Of a stretch of DNA of 64,000 nt, positions 9,592 to 19,758 are shown one piece after another. The translations under genes were made by a program, and so were the position numbers. The stretch spans positions 62,001 through 126,000 of the forward strand of contig NZ_VOLT01000011.1 of the NCBI RefSeq assembly GCF_007954275.1, read 5' to 3'. The first letter of the stretch is position 1. Each line of letters opens with the position of its first letter. The stretch comes from Colwellia demingiae (lineage in GTDB: Bacteria; Pseudomonadota; Gammaproteobacteria; Enterobacterales; Alteromonadaceae). The notes under the pieces were generated by a model, which was given only the letters and a program-made list of their open reading frames with translations, had not been told where the DNA came from and made no database searches.

Positions 9592-9921
9592 ATGGCCGTT
9601 ATTAATTGTCCGGGTTGTAAGAAAAAAATCTCCGATAAAGCAAAAACCTGTAATCACTGTAACCTTGATTTATCTGAGATCGACTCCGATAAACTTGCCA
9701 GCCTAAACCGTGTTCATTTAATCAATAAAACTCAACGTTTAATGAACTACTCTTTTATTGCCATGTTGTTATTTTGTGGTGGATTCCTCTTTATGTTTTG
9801 GGACGGGGTCGAACCAGGCAGTTGGCAACATAATCTAGCGATGGTCAGTGCCATTATTGGATTTGTCATGTACATAATCATTCGTGCCATGCTGCTCTTT
9901 ACTAAACGCAAAGCAAGATAA
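9592..9921 (+). CDS. Small zinc-ribbon membrane protein
   Basis: The 109-residue protein has an N-terminal zinc ribbon with two CxxC pairs, C6/C9 (CPGC) and C20/C23 (CNHC). A short linker and two hydrophobic helices follow (about 52-70 and 84-102), and the end is basic (KRKAR). This is the general layout of 'zinc ribbon domain-containing' membrane proteins, probably with the ribbon in the cytoplasm. No precise role is known to me. It stands alone between the RND operon and the yeaC-like gene. Confidence 0.7.
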   Translation: MAVINCPGCKKKISDKAKTCNHCNLDLSEIDSDKLASLNRVHLINKTQRLMNYSFIAMLLFCGGFLFMFWDGVEPGSWQHNLAMVSAIIGFVMYIIIRAMLLFTKRKAR

Positions 9922-10000
9922 TCTGTTCTGATACAAGACGTAAATACAACGAATCAATTTATATAACTAATTTTCATACAACTTATACCTCGGAATTCTA

Positions 10001-10324
10001 ATGGATGTAATTAAAACCATAGACGCCATGTCAAATGACATGTACTTACGCCTAAAATGTGCTGCGGAAACAGGAAAATGGCCAGAAGGTACCGTTGTGG
10101 ATGCAGCGCAACGTGCTACTGCTTTACAATTGAGTATGGCTTATCAAGCCCGACATCTGAAAAATGATGAAATGCTTACTATCGGCCCTGACGGCCACGT
10201 TGTTGAAAAAAACAAACGTCAGTTGAAATCTGAATTTTCTAGCTATAAAGCAGAAGAAGAATTGAAAAGCTGTACTAAACCAACACAAGCGGATATCGCT
10301 TATTTCAGTAACAATGAGCTGTAA
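10001..10324 (+). CDS. YeaC-like DUF1315 family protein
   Basis: The 107-residue cytosolic protein resembles E. coli YeaC. It carries a conserved N-terminal segment with 'MYLRLKCAAETGKWPEGT' and 'QRATALQLSMAYQARHLK', then a variable charged tail. The family is widespread in gammaproteobacteria and uncharacterised. It sits 53 nt upstream of the DUF349 gene in the same direction and may share its transcript. Confidence 0.75.
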   Translation: MDVIKTIDAMSNDMYLRLKCAAETGKWPEGTVVDAAQRATALQLSMAYQARHLKNDEMLTIGPDGHVVEKNKRQLKSEFSSYKAEEELKSCTKPTQADIAYFSNNEL

Positions 10325-10377
10325 GCCTGCATTTAAATAGCTCTCGTTATTCTCCAACTGAAAGAATTAAAAAAACT

Positions 10378-13248
10378 ATGATCTTCTCCAAATTATTTAA
10401 AACAAAAGTTAAGTGGCAACATAAAGAAGCGACTGTTCGTATCACAGCAATTAATGATGAATTATCAGCTGATAACAGTGAGCAACTACTCATATTAACG
10501 GATCTTATTAAGCAAGATACCAGTGACTTAGTGCGCCGAGCTGCCTTGATCAAAGTAGGGACTCTTGATTGCTACCTCCAAGCAAGTCAGGATAATAATC
10601 AAGTAAAAGTAAAAGAATTTGCTGCTAAACAAGTTCATGATATTTTAACCACTGATCACAATGTTGTGATCAGCGCACAGCAAAAACAAATACTATTAGC
10701 CCAACAAGAAACAACTCCTGTATTGGGAACAGCTTTATTAGAAGCTTGGCTTGCCCACGAGCAAGATAGCGCTATTATGATTGCGCTTTATCAGCAAATT
10801 AGTGCGCGCAAAACAACAACTCATTTACTAACGCACAGCTTTAGCCAAAAACAAAACCCTGACTTTCAATCTTACATAATTAACCAAGTTGATGATGCCA
10901 AGGTTTTAGAGAAGTTAAGTAAAAAAGCATGCAATGAGGTCTTAGCTCAACAAATTGAAGATAAACTAAGCGCTATACAAGCTGCCATTGAAAAGCCGAA
11001 AAAATTAGAAAAACAAATACAATTGACCTTAGCCAAACTACAAGCGCTAAAAGATGTTGGTGATTATGGTGTTTATAAAAACCGTAAGGCACAGTTAATT
11101 AATGAATGGCAGACACTAGCACTTAATTTTGATGTTTTTACAGAAGAAAAAAACGTAGCATTTAGTGATAAATATCAAAATATTATTAGTCAATTAGAAA
11201 CACTATTCATTGCTAAAGCTGAAAATTATCAGCAGCAAATCATCGCTGACAAGTTATCGCATGATAAGCAGCAAGACAAAAAAGAATTTACTCAACAGCT
11301 AAATCATATTAGCCAATCTATTACGACAGCCGTTTTTGCTAGTGACAAATTTGATGAAGAATCTTTTAAAGAATTACTGCGTAACTTAACAACAAACATA
11401 AAAGCTTCTGTACTTAACAAAGATGAACAACAGGTTTTTATTACCCAAGTTGTGCAACTGACTAAGCGTTTGAATGAAATACCTGAAATTGCTGAATCGG
11501 TTAGCCAAGCTACCCACTTAATTTCTAAAATATCACAATTGACTTTACCTAAGTCATTAGAAGAGTTGAACGACCGTCAAGAAACGTATAATGATTGGTT
11601 AAAAGCTTGGCGCGTTATTGAAAAGAAAACTGCCGGTATTTTACCAGAATCTATTGTGCAAGCTCAAAAAGAAATCGTATCTACTTGGCAGGGCGGACTA
11701 AAGTCATTGCAAAGTCAGCAAAAAGAACTTTTCTTTCAACACAAGAAGAAACTACAAGACATAAAACGTTTACTTAATAATGGTAAGTACAAAGTTTGTT
11801 TTGGTTTGTTCAAAGGCGTGAAAGAAAGCATTCACCATTTGTCTGTTCAACAGTTACAACAATTACAACGTGACTTTGACCAAGTAAGTGAAAAAATGGT
11901 CGAGCTTAGCGATTGGGAACATTATATCGCTACACCACGCAAGCAAGAGTTATTGCTAGCTATTCAAACATTGGTGGAAACGCCATTGGATAATCCCAAT
12001 GAGCAAGCAAAAAAAGTTAAAGAGTATCGTGGCACCTGGAATTCATTAGGTCATGCTGATGAAGATGTAGATAAGCAACTTAATGAGCAATTTAATCAAC
12101 GCTGTGAACAAGCGTTTGCTCCTTGTCGTTTATTCTATGCTGAGCAAGATAAAATGCGTTTACAGCATTTAGATCAACGTCAAAAAATATTAGCAAAAGC
12201 AGAGCAGTTTGTTACACAGCTTAATGATTCAGAAGAAACAGCAAAGCCTGATTTTAAACAACTTGACGGTCAACTCAATAATTTACAACAGCAATGGAAT
12301 AATGCTGGTGAAGTTGATCGTAACCAATACAAAAAATTGCAGCTGAAATTTAAAGAAGCTATTGCCCCGATTAAAAGCGCTATTAGTGTTTTTCATTCAA
12401 GCAATATCACAGCAAAACAAGCATTAATCGCTAAAGCTGAAGAGTTACTAGCAAATGAAGATGTGTTAGCAGCAATTGATTCGGCTAAAGAGTTACAACA
12501 AACATGGCGTGAAATAGGTTTTGCCGGTAATCATCAAGAAAATCAGCTGTGGCAGAAATTCCGTCAAGTTAATGATGAATTATTTGGTAAAAGACAACAA
12601 TTTAAATCTGACCAACAAGCAGTATTATCAACTCAACAACAAGTGTTTATTGAACAAGTAGTTGTCATTGAAGAGTCTCTTGATGCTTTAACAGATGAAG
12701 ATGATAAGCAAGCATTACAGTCGATTGCGCAACAAGCAGAAATGTTACTCAAAGATGTTATTGCATGTAGACCTGTTATCAAGTCTGTTGCTGTGCGTAT
12801 TGAGAAAATCATTAAGAAAATTGAGCAACTCATTAAAAGTAAGACCCAAGCTAAAGAGCAACAAACGTGGTCAAACTTGTTTGAGTTAATGTCCTTACAG
12901 GCTCAAAACAATCAAGATGTACAAGCATTACAAACATCAGCTGTTTACAATAATATGACCAGTTTTTGGCAAAAACGTTTCCAAGAGCATGTTAAGTTAA
13001 CCAAACAAGCTCAAAGTAGTGCTCGTTTTGATAAAACCTTAGAAATTGAAATACTTGGCAAAAGTGGTTCACCGGCTGAGTTAGCCGATCAACGTATGAA
13101 AGTTCAAGTTCAATTAATGCAAGAGCAAATGCTTTCAGGTACTGAGATTGATTTGAATAAGTTACTGATTGATTGGCTGATGTTAGGTGCGCTTATTGAG
13201 AGTGACTTACCGCTAATCGATCGCTTGAAAGCTATTTATTGCCAATAG
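10378..13248 (+). CDS. Large DUF349 helical repeat protein
   Basis: The 956-residue protein is almost entirely charged alpha-helix with many Gln and Lys residues. DUF349 units (about 70 residues each, with W and R/K landmarks) recur, for example around ELQQTWREIGFAG, LQQQWNNAGEVDRNQYKKLQ and YRGTWNSLGHADEDVDKQLN. The N-terminal 150 residues look like short HEAT-like helices (DLVRRAALIKVG). There is no signal peptide or membrane segment, so it should be cytosolic. DUF349 proteins have no firmly established biochemical function; they are common in Alteromonadales at this length. A terminator follows at 13342. Confidence 0.85.
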   Translation: MIFSKLFKTKVKWQHKEATVRITAINDELSADNSEQLLILTDLIKQDTSDLVRRAALIKVGTLDCYLQASQDNNQVKVKEFAAKQVHDILTTDHNVVISAQQKQILLAQQETTPVLGTALLEAWLAHEQDSAIMIALYQQISARKTTTHLLTHSFSQKQNPDFQSYIINQVDDAKVLEKLSKKACNEVLAQQIEDKLSAIQAAIEKPKKLEKQIQLTLAKLQALKDVGDYGVYKNRKAQLINEWQTLALNFDVFTEEKNVAFSDKYQNIISQLETLFIAKAENYQQQIIADKLSHDKQQDKKEFTQQLNHISQSITTAVFASDKFDEESFKELLRNLTTNIKASVLNKDEQQVFITQVVQLTKRLNEIPEIAESVSQATHLISKISQLTLPKSLEELNDRQETYNDWLKAWRVIEKKTAGILPESIVQAQKEIVSTWQGGLKSLQSQQKELFFQHKKKLQDIKRLLNNGKYKVCFGLFKGVKESIHHLSVQQLQQLQRDFDQVSEKMVELSDWEHYIATPRKQELLLAIQTLVETPLDNPNEQAKKVKEYRGTWNSLGHADEDVDKQLNEQFNQRCEQAFAPCRLFYAEQDKMRLQHLDQRQKILAKAEQFVTQLNDSEETAKPDFKQLDGQLNNLQQQWNNAGEVDRNQYKKLQLKFKEAIAPIKSAISVFHSSNITAKQALIAKAEELLANEDVLAAIDSAKELQQTWREIGFAGNHQENQLWQKFRQVNDELFGKRQQFKSDQQAVLSTQQQVFIEQVVVIEESLDALTDEDDKQALQSIAQQAEMLLKDVIACRPVIKSVAVRIEKIIKKIEQLIKSKTQAKEQQTWSNLFELMSLQAQNNQDVQALQTSAVYNNMTSFWQKRFQEHVKLTKQAQSSARFDKTLEIEILGKSGSPAELADQRMKVQVQLMQEQMLSGTEIDLNKLLIDWLMLGALIESDLPLIDRLKAIYCQ

Positions 13249-13341
13249 ATTGAAAGTTACAATTGCACTTGAGTGCTCAATTTTGTTAATAGAAAACTGA
13301 GCACTGAACGAAATAATCAAAAGTATATCTAAAATGTTTAT

Positions 13342-13385
13342 AAAATCAGTTTGCTTCTTATCTACGAAGTAAACTGATTTTTTAT
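13342..13385 (+). terminator. Rho-independent terminator after the DUF349 gene
   Basis: The inverted repeat AAAATCAGTTTGCTTC / GAAGTAAACTGATTTT (arms nearly perfect) has an 8-nt loop and ends in a T-run. It lies about 95 nt after the stop codon. Confidence 0.85.
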
Positions 13386-13417
13386 TTCATCTGATAAAAA
13401 ATACTCGGAATAAAGCG

Positions 13418-13804
13418 ATGAAAACTTATTTTACCCTCATGTTAGTTTTATTATCTCACACAGTAACTGCTGCCAGTTTATCTGAACAGGAACAACAAAA
13501 AAGTAGAATAGTGAAGGGGATTTATCAACTTACCGATGGCGCCTTGGCATTGTGTCCTAAAGAAAATTCAGTGGCATTTAATGAAACGCTTACGTTATTT
13601 AAAAAGCGGTTTCCAGACGTAATGCAGTTAGTTAAAAACTCCCCATATCGACCTGCGGATAAACAAGTAAATACTGAATCTACTTCAGCTTTAACGCAGC
13701 AGTGTGTATTTAAGCAAAGAATGCTTAATAACATGATAGTGACAGAAGAAGGTAAACAAACCATGACTAAAGCATTGCAGACACTAACAAGTGGTGTTAA
13801 TTAA
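13418..13804 (+). CDS. Small exported protein of unknown function
   Basis: The 128-residue protein has a clear Sec signal peptide (MKTYFTLMLVLLSHTVTA, cleavage probably near residue 18-19). The mature domain of about 110 residues contains two cysteines (LCPKE and QQCVF) that could form a disulfide in the periplasm. I do not recognise the family. The gene has its own spacing after a terminator, so it is probably a separate transcription unit. Confidence 0.6.
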   Translation: MKTYFTLMLVLLSHTVTAASLSEQEQQKSRIVKGIYQLTDGALALCPKENSVAFNETLTLFKKRFPDVMQLVKNSPYRPADKQVNTESTSALTQQCVFKQRMLNNMIVTEEGKQTMTKALQTLTSGVN

Positions 13805-14175
13805 TTTAGTCGAAGTGATAAAATCTTCATGGTAGATGTTAATAATAACGCTACCAAAAGGAGCCGTAATTCGACGCTTTCCTTAATGGATAATTTGATA
13901 ATTCATCGAAGAATAATTACTCCGCTATTGACCGTAAAAATCTTTATCTGCGTCACAAAAAACTAATCATCACTTTCAATCATGATCAAATCTTTTAGCA
14001 TTCAACGGTGGGGCTATCACTATGTTATTGATTTGTCTCGATAGCACACACGGTCTAAAATAGAAATAATTTGGCCAAAAATATCTATTAAAATTAGTTT
14101 ACTACTTTCCTTCTTTAATACTACCGCGTACTCTTACTTCTTGTTTTACAAAATAAAAACTAAGAGAAACAAAGT
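13805..14175. other. Intergenic region, no gene seen
   Basis: This 371-nt AT-rich stretch has stop codons in all frames at short intervals and no recognisable RNA gene. Its last part must hold the promoter of the thioesterase gene. Confidence 0.6.
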
Positions 14176-14697
14176 ATGTACCCGTATATTAAGTTAATTA
14201 CGACCCTGTTTAAGGCCAAAAATAGTCCTAAGATGAATTTGGATGAAAAAAGCGTGCTGAACTGTCGTGCAGGGTTAACTGATATTGATGTATTTGTTGA
14301 ACTTAATAATGCGCGTCATTTAACGTATATGGAGTTTGGTCGTTGGGATTTCGCTTTACGTACTGGTTTACTTAGCCTGATGAGAAAGAATAAATGGGCC
14401 TTTGCTGTAGGTGGTGCTAGTGTGCGCTATCGCAGAAGAATAGCTTTTTGGAAAAAATTCACCGTCACTACTCAGGTTATTTGTCATGACGGACGCTGGT
14501 TTTACTTTTTGCAAGAAACCCACATCAAAGATAAAGTTTGCTCATCTGCATTAATTAAAGCTGCGTTTACTTCAAAGCAGGGTTTAGTACCTGCTACTGA
14601 AGTTTTAGCTGCCTATGGTAAATCCACACCAAACTTTGATGTGCCTGATTGGGTTAATGCTTGGATTGATGCAGAAAGCCAGCGACCTTGGCCGTAA
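14176..14697 (+). CDS. Hotdog-fold thioesterase (4HBT_2 / THEM6-like)
   Basis: The 173-residue protein matches the hotdog thioesterase group related to THEM6. The core LTDIDVFVELNNARHLTYME (34-53) is the family's substrate-binding stretch. It is followed by GRWDFALRTG, a strand with GGASVRYRRRI, and 'TQVICHDGRWFYFLQETH'. The family hydrolyses acyl-CoA or acyl-carrier thioesters; the exact substrate is unknown. No membrane segment is obvious apart from a mildly hydrophobic N-terminus. The gene is 83 nt upstream of a small lipoprotein gene. Confidence 0.8.
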   Translation: MYPYIKLITTLFKAKNSPKMNLDEKSVLNCRAGLTDIDVFVELNNARHLTYMEFGRWDFALRTGLLSLMRKNKWAFAVGGASVRYRRRIAFWKKFTVTTQVICHDGRWFYFLQETHIKDKVCSSALIKAAFTSKQGLVPATEVLAAYGKSTPNFDVPDWVNAWIDAESQRPWP

Positions 14698-14780
14698 TAG
14701 CAATCCTTTCAGTTTAAAAAATATCTTACCTATGCTGACCAAAACAGATTAAAACCAAATAACTTATTAAAGGATTCATT

Positions 14781-14966
14781 ATGAAACATATTTATGCTTT
14801 GCTTTGTACCTTTTTACTTTCATCCTGCGTGTATTATAGTGTTCAACGTGATTTAGGTGGTGATTCATCTACTCCTTGTTCACAGGGTTCATCTAAAGAC
14901 AATGCACAGTGTAAGGCCGAGATAAAAGCGATAAAGAATGAAATTGGAAACCAAGGTAATGATTAG
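14781..14966 (+). CDS. Small lipoprotein
   Basis: This 61-residue protein has a type II signal peptide with lipobox LLSS-C (C16) and a short mature region containing two more cysteines (TPCSQ and AQCKA). The ribosome site AAAGGA precedes ATG 14781 at good spacing. The stop overlaps the start region of the GNAT gene, so translation of the two may be coupled. No function is known. Confidence 0.62.
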   Translation: MKHIYALLCTFLLSSCVYYSVQRDLGGDSSTPCSQGSSKDNAQCKAEIKAIKNEIGNQGND

Positions 14967-15447
14967 AGCGGTCAAAGAACAAGACGTAAGTAGTATTTGT
15001 TCTATTTACAACCATTACATTGAAAATACTGTTGTGACCTTTGAAGAAAAAGCCGTAACAACCTCAGATATATTAAAGCGTATAACACAAATATTCGCCG
15101 ATGATTTACCTTGGTTTGTTGCAGAAGATGAGTCGGGCAAAATCATGGGTTATGCCTACGCGACTAAATGGCGAGATAGATTTTCTTATCGTTTTTCAGT
15201 TGAAGTGACTGTGTATTTATCCCCTGAGCAGATTTCAAAAGGACTTGGTACGAAATTGTATCAAGTATTGTTTGATGAACTGAAGCGTAAAAAAATTCAC
15301 AGTGCTATTGGTGGAATTACCCTACCTAATGAAGCTAGTATCGCTTTACATGAAAAATTTGGCATGGTGAAAGTGGCTCATTTTAAAGAAGTTGGTTTAA
15401 AATTTGATCGTTGGTTAGATGTCGGTTATTGGCAATCAACGATTTAG
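14959..15447 (+). CDS. GNAT-family N-acetyltransferase (phosphinothricin acetyltransferase-like)
   Basis: With ATG 14959 the protein starts MIRAVKEQDVSSICSIYNHY, the usual beginning of PAT/MnaT-like GNAT enzymes, and has 162 residues. The frame is open to ATG 14938, but AAGG just before 14959 supports the later start, which overlaps the lipoprotein stop by 8 nt. The segment VTFEEKAVT, the strand FSVEVTVYLSPEQ and the acetyl-CoA loop KGLGTKLYQVL are visible, and the C-terminal WLDVGYWQ is typical of this subgroup. It probably acetylates a small amine such as a modified amino acid. Confidence 0.85.
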   Translation: MIRAVKEQDVSSICSIYNHYIENTVVTFEEKAVTTSDILKRITQIFADDLPWFVAEDESGKIMGYAYATKWRDRFSYRFSVEVTVYLSPEQISKGLGTKLYQVLFDELKRKKIHSAIGGITLPNEASIALHEKFGMVKVAHFKEVGLKFDRWLDVGYWQSTI

Positions 15448-15775
15448 AAGTCATTATCGTAAAATTTAAAATAAAAATCAGAGAAACAAAGTATTGGCTT
15501 TCTATAGGCCAATGTTTCAATAAGTAATTAAGAGAAGAATCAAGTCACTAATTAAGCAATACCCAAACCAAACTCACAAATTGCTTACTACCCGTTCAGA
15601 CTGGCAGCAAAGGCGTACAATACGTCAACTTTTCACTTGTGCTATGTATCTTACAATTTCAACTAACCATCGTAATTCGCTTACATCTTATCAATGGTTG
15701 TGATTAAGTAGAAGTAATGAAAAATAAGTAAAAAATAATAAATTTAACCTATATACACGTCTAAGGTACTCATTC
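15448..15775. other. Intergenic region with a weak hairpin
   Basis: No gene is seen in 328 nt. ATTGGC (15493-15498) pairs with GCCAAT (15508-15513), a weak hairpin that might end the GNAT transcript. The remainder is AT-rich and should contain the amidohydrolase promoter. Confidence 0.5.
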
Positions 15776-18700
15776 ATGCCGTCGAAAAATATGTTCTCTA
15801 AAAAATTATTACTTTCAGGTGTTGCTCTCAGTGTTTTGTTGGCTTTACCTAGCACTTTTGCACAAACACCTACTGAATCATCTACTAATGCTAATACAGC
15901 AACGATAAAAGAAACAACACCAAAATGGTCTGTTAATGCGCCACAAGGAAACTTTACTACGGCTGATATAGACGTACGTTCGGGTACTTGGATGAATGTT
16001 GATTTAAGTCCCGATGGCAAAACTATTATTTTTGATTTATTAGGTGATATATACACCATGCCGGCTTCTGGCGGTGAAGCGACACCCTTGATGACTGATA
16101 TTGCTTGGCAAATGCAACCACGTTTTAGCCCCGATGGTAAGTACATAGCGTTTACATCTGATGAAGATGGTGGCGACAACTTATGGATAATGAAAGCGGA
16201 TGGCAGTGATGCAAAAGCAGTAACGACCGAAACCTTTCGTTTATTAAATAGCCCTGCATGGTCGCCAGATGGTAATTATATTGTTGGCCGTAAACATTAC
16301 ACAGGTACTCGCTCTCTAGGTGCTGGTGAAGTGTGGATGTATCACAAGTCGGGTGGTAATGGTGTAATGCTAACTAAACGCCCAAATGAGCAAAAAGATT
16401 TAGGTGAGCCAGCATTTTCTCATGATGGAAAATATGTCTATTTTTCACAAGATGCTACGCCAGGTAAATCCTTTCATTATTCTAAAGATTCTGAAAAAGG
16501 CATTTACAAAATTAAGCGTCTTGAGCTTGAAACGGGCGAAATTAAGGTGGTTGTATCAGGTAAAGGTGGTGCAATAAGACCGACACTTTCACCTGATGGC
16601 AAGTATTTAGCGTTTATTAGTCGCGATGATTTTCAATCAAATTTATATCTGTACAACCTTAAAAGCGGGGAACAAAGCAAAATTTATGATGGTTTAGACC
16701 GTGATATGCAAGAAACTTGGGCCATTCATGGGGTATATCCTACTATGTCATGGACACCTGACAGTGACGGGATCGTTTTCTGGTCAGGAGGAAAAATAAA
16801 TAAGTTATCACTGACATCGAAGAAAGCTAAAGTGATTGATTTTCATGTTAAAACAACAAAGAAAATTCAAACAGCGGTGCGCTTCCCACAAGATTTAGAT
16901 CAAAAAACCTTTGATACTAAAATGCTCCGTGATGTCAAAGTCTCTCCTAATGGTAAGCTTGCTGTTTATGAATCTATGGGGAACCTTTATACCAAGAGCC
17001 TGCCAAAGGGGAAACCTAAACGTTTAACTAAACAAAAAAGCCAGTTCGAGTTAAACCCCAGTTTTTCCCGTGACGGTAAAAAGATTGTTTATGTGAGTTG
17101 GGATGATAAAAATTTAGGCCAAGTACGTGTTGTTTCTAGCAGAGGTGGTAAAGGTAAACCGATAACGCGTGAACCAGGAAAATACGTTGAACCAAGCTTT
17201 TAACCTGATGGTAAAACCGTTGTCTATCGTAAAGTCAGTGGCGGGTATATTACTGACCCTACTTGGGGCTTAAACCCAGGTATTTACGCGGTTTCAGCAA
17301 AAGGTGGTAAGGCTAAACTTGTGACTGAAGAGGGGATACAACCACACTTTGGTGTGCAAAATGATCGTATCTATGTGACACGTGATGGGGAAACTCCTCA
17401 TATTTCACGAATCGATTTAGATGGTCAACATGATACGAAACTTTATCAAGGCAAGTTTGCGTCAGAATATAGGGTATCACCGGATGGTAGTTACCTTGCT
17501 TTTGCGGAGCGTTTTAAAGTTTTTGTCACACCTTTTGTCGAGCGTGGTGAGGTTATTGATATAGGTCCTAAAGCTGAAAATTTACCGGTAGAGCAATTAT
17601 CAATGCGTGCTGGTGAAGGAATTAATTGGAATGGTAAATCAAACGAGCTTTATTGGAGCCTTGGTGCTGATTTATATCAAGCATCAATAAAAGGTTTATT
17701 TGATATTACGGCTAAAACATCTGATGACAATGTTGATGAGGCAGAGCTTGAATCTAATGTATCTGCAGTCGTTAACGACATCAATGTCATTAACTTAAGT
17801 TATAAACAAAAAGTTGATATTCCATCTGGTCATGTTGCTTTTGTTGGCGGTAAAGTTATCACTATGGAAGGTGAGCAGGTTATTGATAATGGTGTGGTCC
17901 TTGTTGAAGGTAACAAAATCAAAGCCGTAGGCACTAAAGGGCAGGTTAACATCCCAAGTGATGCGATCATCATTGATATTACTGGCAAAACAGTGATGCC
18001 TGGTTTGATTGATGCACATGCTCATGGTCCGCAAGGCAGTAATGAAATTATTCCACAACAAAACTGGAAAAATTATGCTGGCTTGGCGCTGGGTGTAACC
18101 ACAATTCATGATCCTTCCAACGATACCACTGAATTTTTTGCCGCCAGTGAAATGCAAAAATCCGGTAAGATAGTTGCAGCACGATTATTCTCAACCGGTA
18201 CTATTTTGTATGGTGCCACTATCCCTGGCTATACGTCACATGTTGATAGTCTTGAGGATGCTAAATTTCACGTTGAACGTTTAAAAGCAGCAGGGGCCTT
18301 TAGTGTTAAAAGCTATAACCAGCCACGTCGAAACCAACGTCAGCAGTTTATTCAAGCAGCGCGCGAATTAGAAATGATGGTGGTACCAGAAGGGGGCTCA
18401 TTACTACAACATAACTTAACCATGGTTGTTGATGGACATACTACGCTTGAACACTCAATTTCTACCGCTAAAATTTATGATGATATCAAACAATTGTGGT
18501 CTCAATCTGATATGGCTTATACGCCAACCATGGGCGTTGCTTTTGGCGGTATTTCCGGCGAAAACTATTGGTATGATACGACTAATGTTTGGGAACACCC
18601 TCGTTTAAGTCAATATGTGCCTAGTGAGTTTTTAGATCCCCGCTCTATGCGTCGACCAAAAGCACCGCTTCATCATTACAATCATTTTAACGTAGCAAAA

Positions 18701-19066
18701 GTTGCAAAAGAAATGCAAGACTTAGGTGTAGTAGTTAATGCTGGTGGTCACGGACAGCGCGAAGGTTTAGCGATGCACTGGGAAATGTGGATGATGGCAC
18801 AAGGTGGTATGTCGCCACTGCAAGCCATTCGTACCGCAACTATTTCTCCAGCAAAATCACTTGGTTTGGATAAAGACTTAGGTTCATTAACCGTTGGTAA
18901 ACTCGCTGACATAATTGTTATTGATGGTGACATCACTCAGGATATCCGCCTAAGTGATAAAGTCACCCATACTATGATTAATGGCCGTTTGTATAATGCC
19001 GATACCATGAATGAAATTGGTAATTACGATAATAAACGTGAAAAATTCTATTTCGAAGATAAATAG
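15776..19066 (+). pseudogene. Secreted beta-propeller/amidohydrolase protein, interrupted by an in-frame TAA
   Basis: Two open segments (15776-17203 and from 17204 on) lie in the same frame and together make a protein of about 1096 codons. The first has a signal peptide (cleavage after about residue 29, STFA-Q) and repeated PD40/TolB-type propeller motifs (LSPDGK, FSPDGK, WSPDGN, LSPDGK, FSRDGK). The second continues with PDGK and then an amidohydrolase domain: HAHGP metal site, GHTTLEHS, NAGGHGQREG and the closing GKLADIIVIDG. The break is one TAA at 17201-17203 inside what should be F-S-P-D-G-K, so a single TCA to TAA change explains it. No ribosome site restarts the downstream part convincingly. 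Family members are exported hydrolases of unknown substrate. Confidence 0.88.
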
Positions 19067-19114
19067 AATTTTCGGTTAATCTGTTTAAGTTACAGTTAAC
19101 ATTACGTAAATTAA

Positions 19115-19146
19115 TAGCCAGTAAGGATCTCTTACTGGCTTTTTTA
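19115..19146 (+). terminator. Rho-independent terminator after the amidohydrolase
   Basis: Perfect 9-bp arms GCCAGTAAG / CTTACTGGC with a 5-nt loop are followed by a T-run. The hairpin starts about 50 nt after the stop codon. Confidence 0.92.
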
Positions 19147-19192
19147 CTCCTATAAAAAAGAAGTGTGTAGAATATCAAAAGGAAATTAATGT

Positions 19193-19411
19193 ATGCGTAA
19201 AAGTTTGCAAGAAAAGATCATTGCTGTGTGTGATAAAAAAATGGCGCAAAAGGGCACTAATGTCGGTTTATCCTTTTATGCATTTTTTGCCAATAAAAAT
19301 GATAACCCTGATTTATTGATGGAAGCGGCAACATGGTGGATTATGACTCATGAACTCGACCACTTTGAAAAAGCACTGAAAATTAAAACCTTGGTAATGT
19401 CAGAGCAGTAA
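19193..19411 (+). CDS. Small DUF6500-like protein
   Basis: The 72-residue soluble protein begins MRKSLQEKIIAVCDKKMAQK and contains a conserved-looking 'GLSFYAFFANKNDNPDLL' and 'EAATWWIMTHELDHFEKA'. From memory this resembles the DUF6500 family of short uncharacterised proteins; the name should be treated as tentative. There is no signal peptide. It stands alone after a terminator. Confidence 0.62.
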   Translation: MRKSLQEKIIAVCDKKMAQKGTNVGLSFYAFFANKNDNPDLLMEAATWWIMTHELDHFEKALKIKTLVMSEQ

Positions 19412-19704
19412 GTTGCACGTGTTTCTGTCATTTAAAATAAAATACAGTTATTGAACGTTTAATCGAATCATAATCTTTGTTGTTATAGCCAAAACATTCA
19501 CCGTAATGTTTAATAATAAACCAACAAAACCACACAATAATTATGGACTTACAATAACGAACGACCTAGTATGGAAAGTGAAGGTATTGCCTTAATTCAA
19601 AAAATTAATATTAGCAGAGGTAAAAAGAACTAATATTTATCGCCATTAACTATGGTGGGATACCGACTTACATTATTGTACTTGACCAAAGGATTGAGAT
19701 AAAA
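19412..19704. other. Intergenic region upstream of the GGDEF/EAL gene
   Basis: No protein or RNA gene is supported in these 293 nt. The stretch must carry the promoter of the c-di-GMP gene. Confidence 0.5.
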
Positions 19705-19758
19705 ATGATAAGTACTTTTCTATCTAAACAGCTACTAACGGAAATAGAGCTGGCATGA
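19705..19758 (+). CDS. Possible 17-residue leader ORF coupled to the GGDEF/EAL gene
   Basis: ATG 19705 opens a 17-codon frame (MISTFLSKQLLTEIELA) whose TGA overlaps the ATG of the downstream gene as ATGA. AAAGGA at 19688-19693 lies 11 nt upstream, whereas the large gene has no good ribosome site of its own. This is the layout of translational coupling. The peptide itself has no recognisable function and could be a chance frame. Confidence 0.35.
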   Translation: MISTFLSKQLLTEIELA

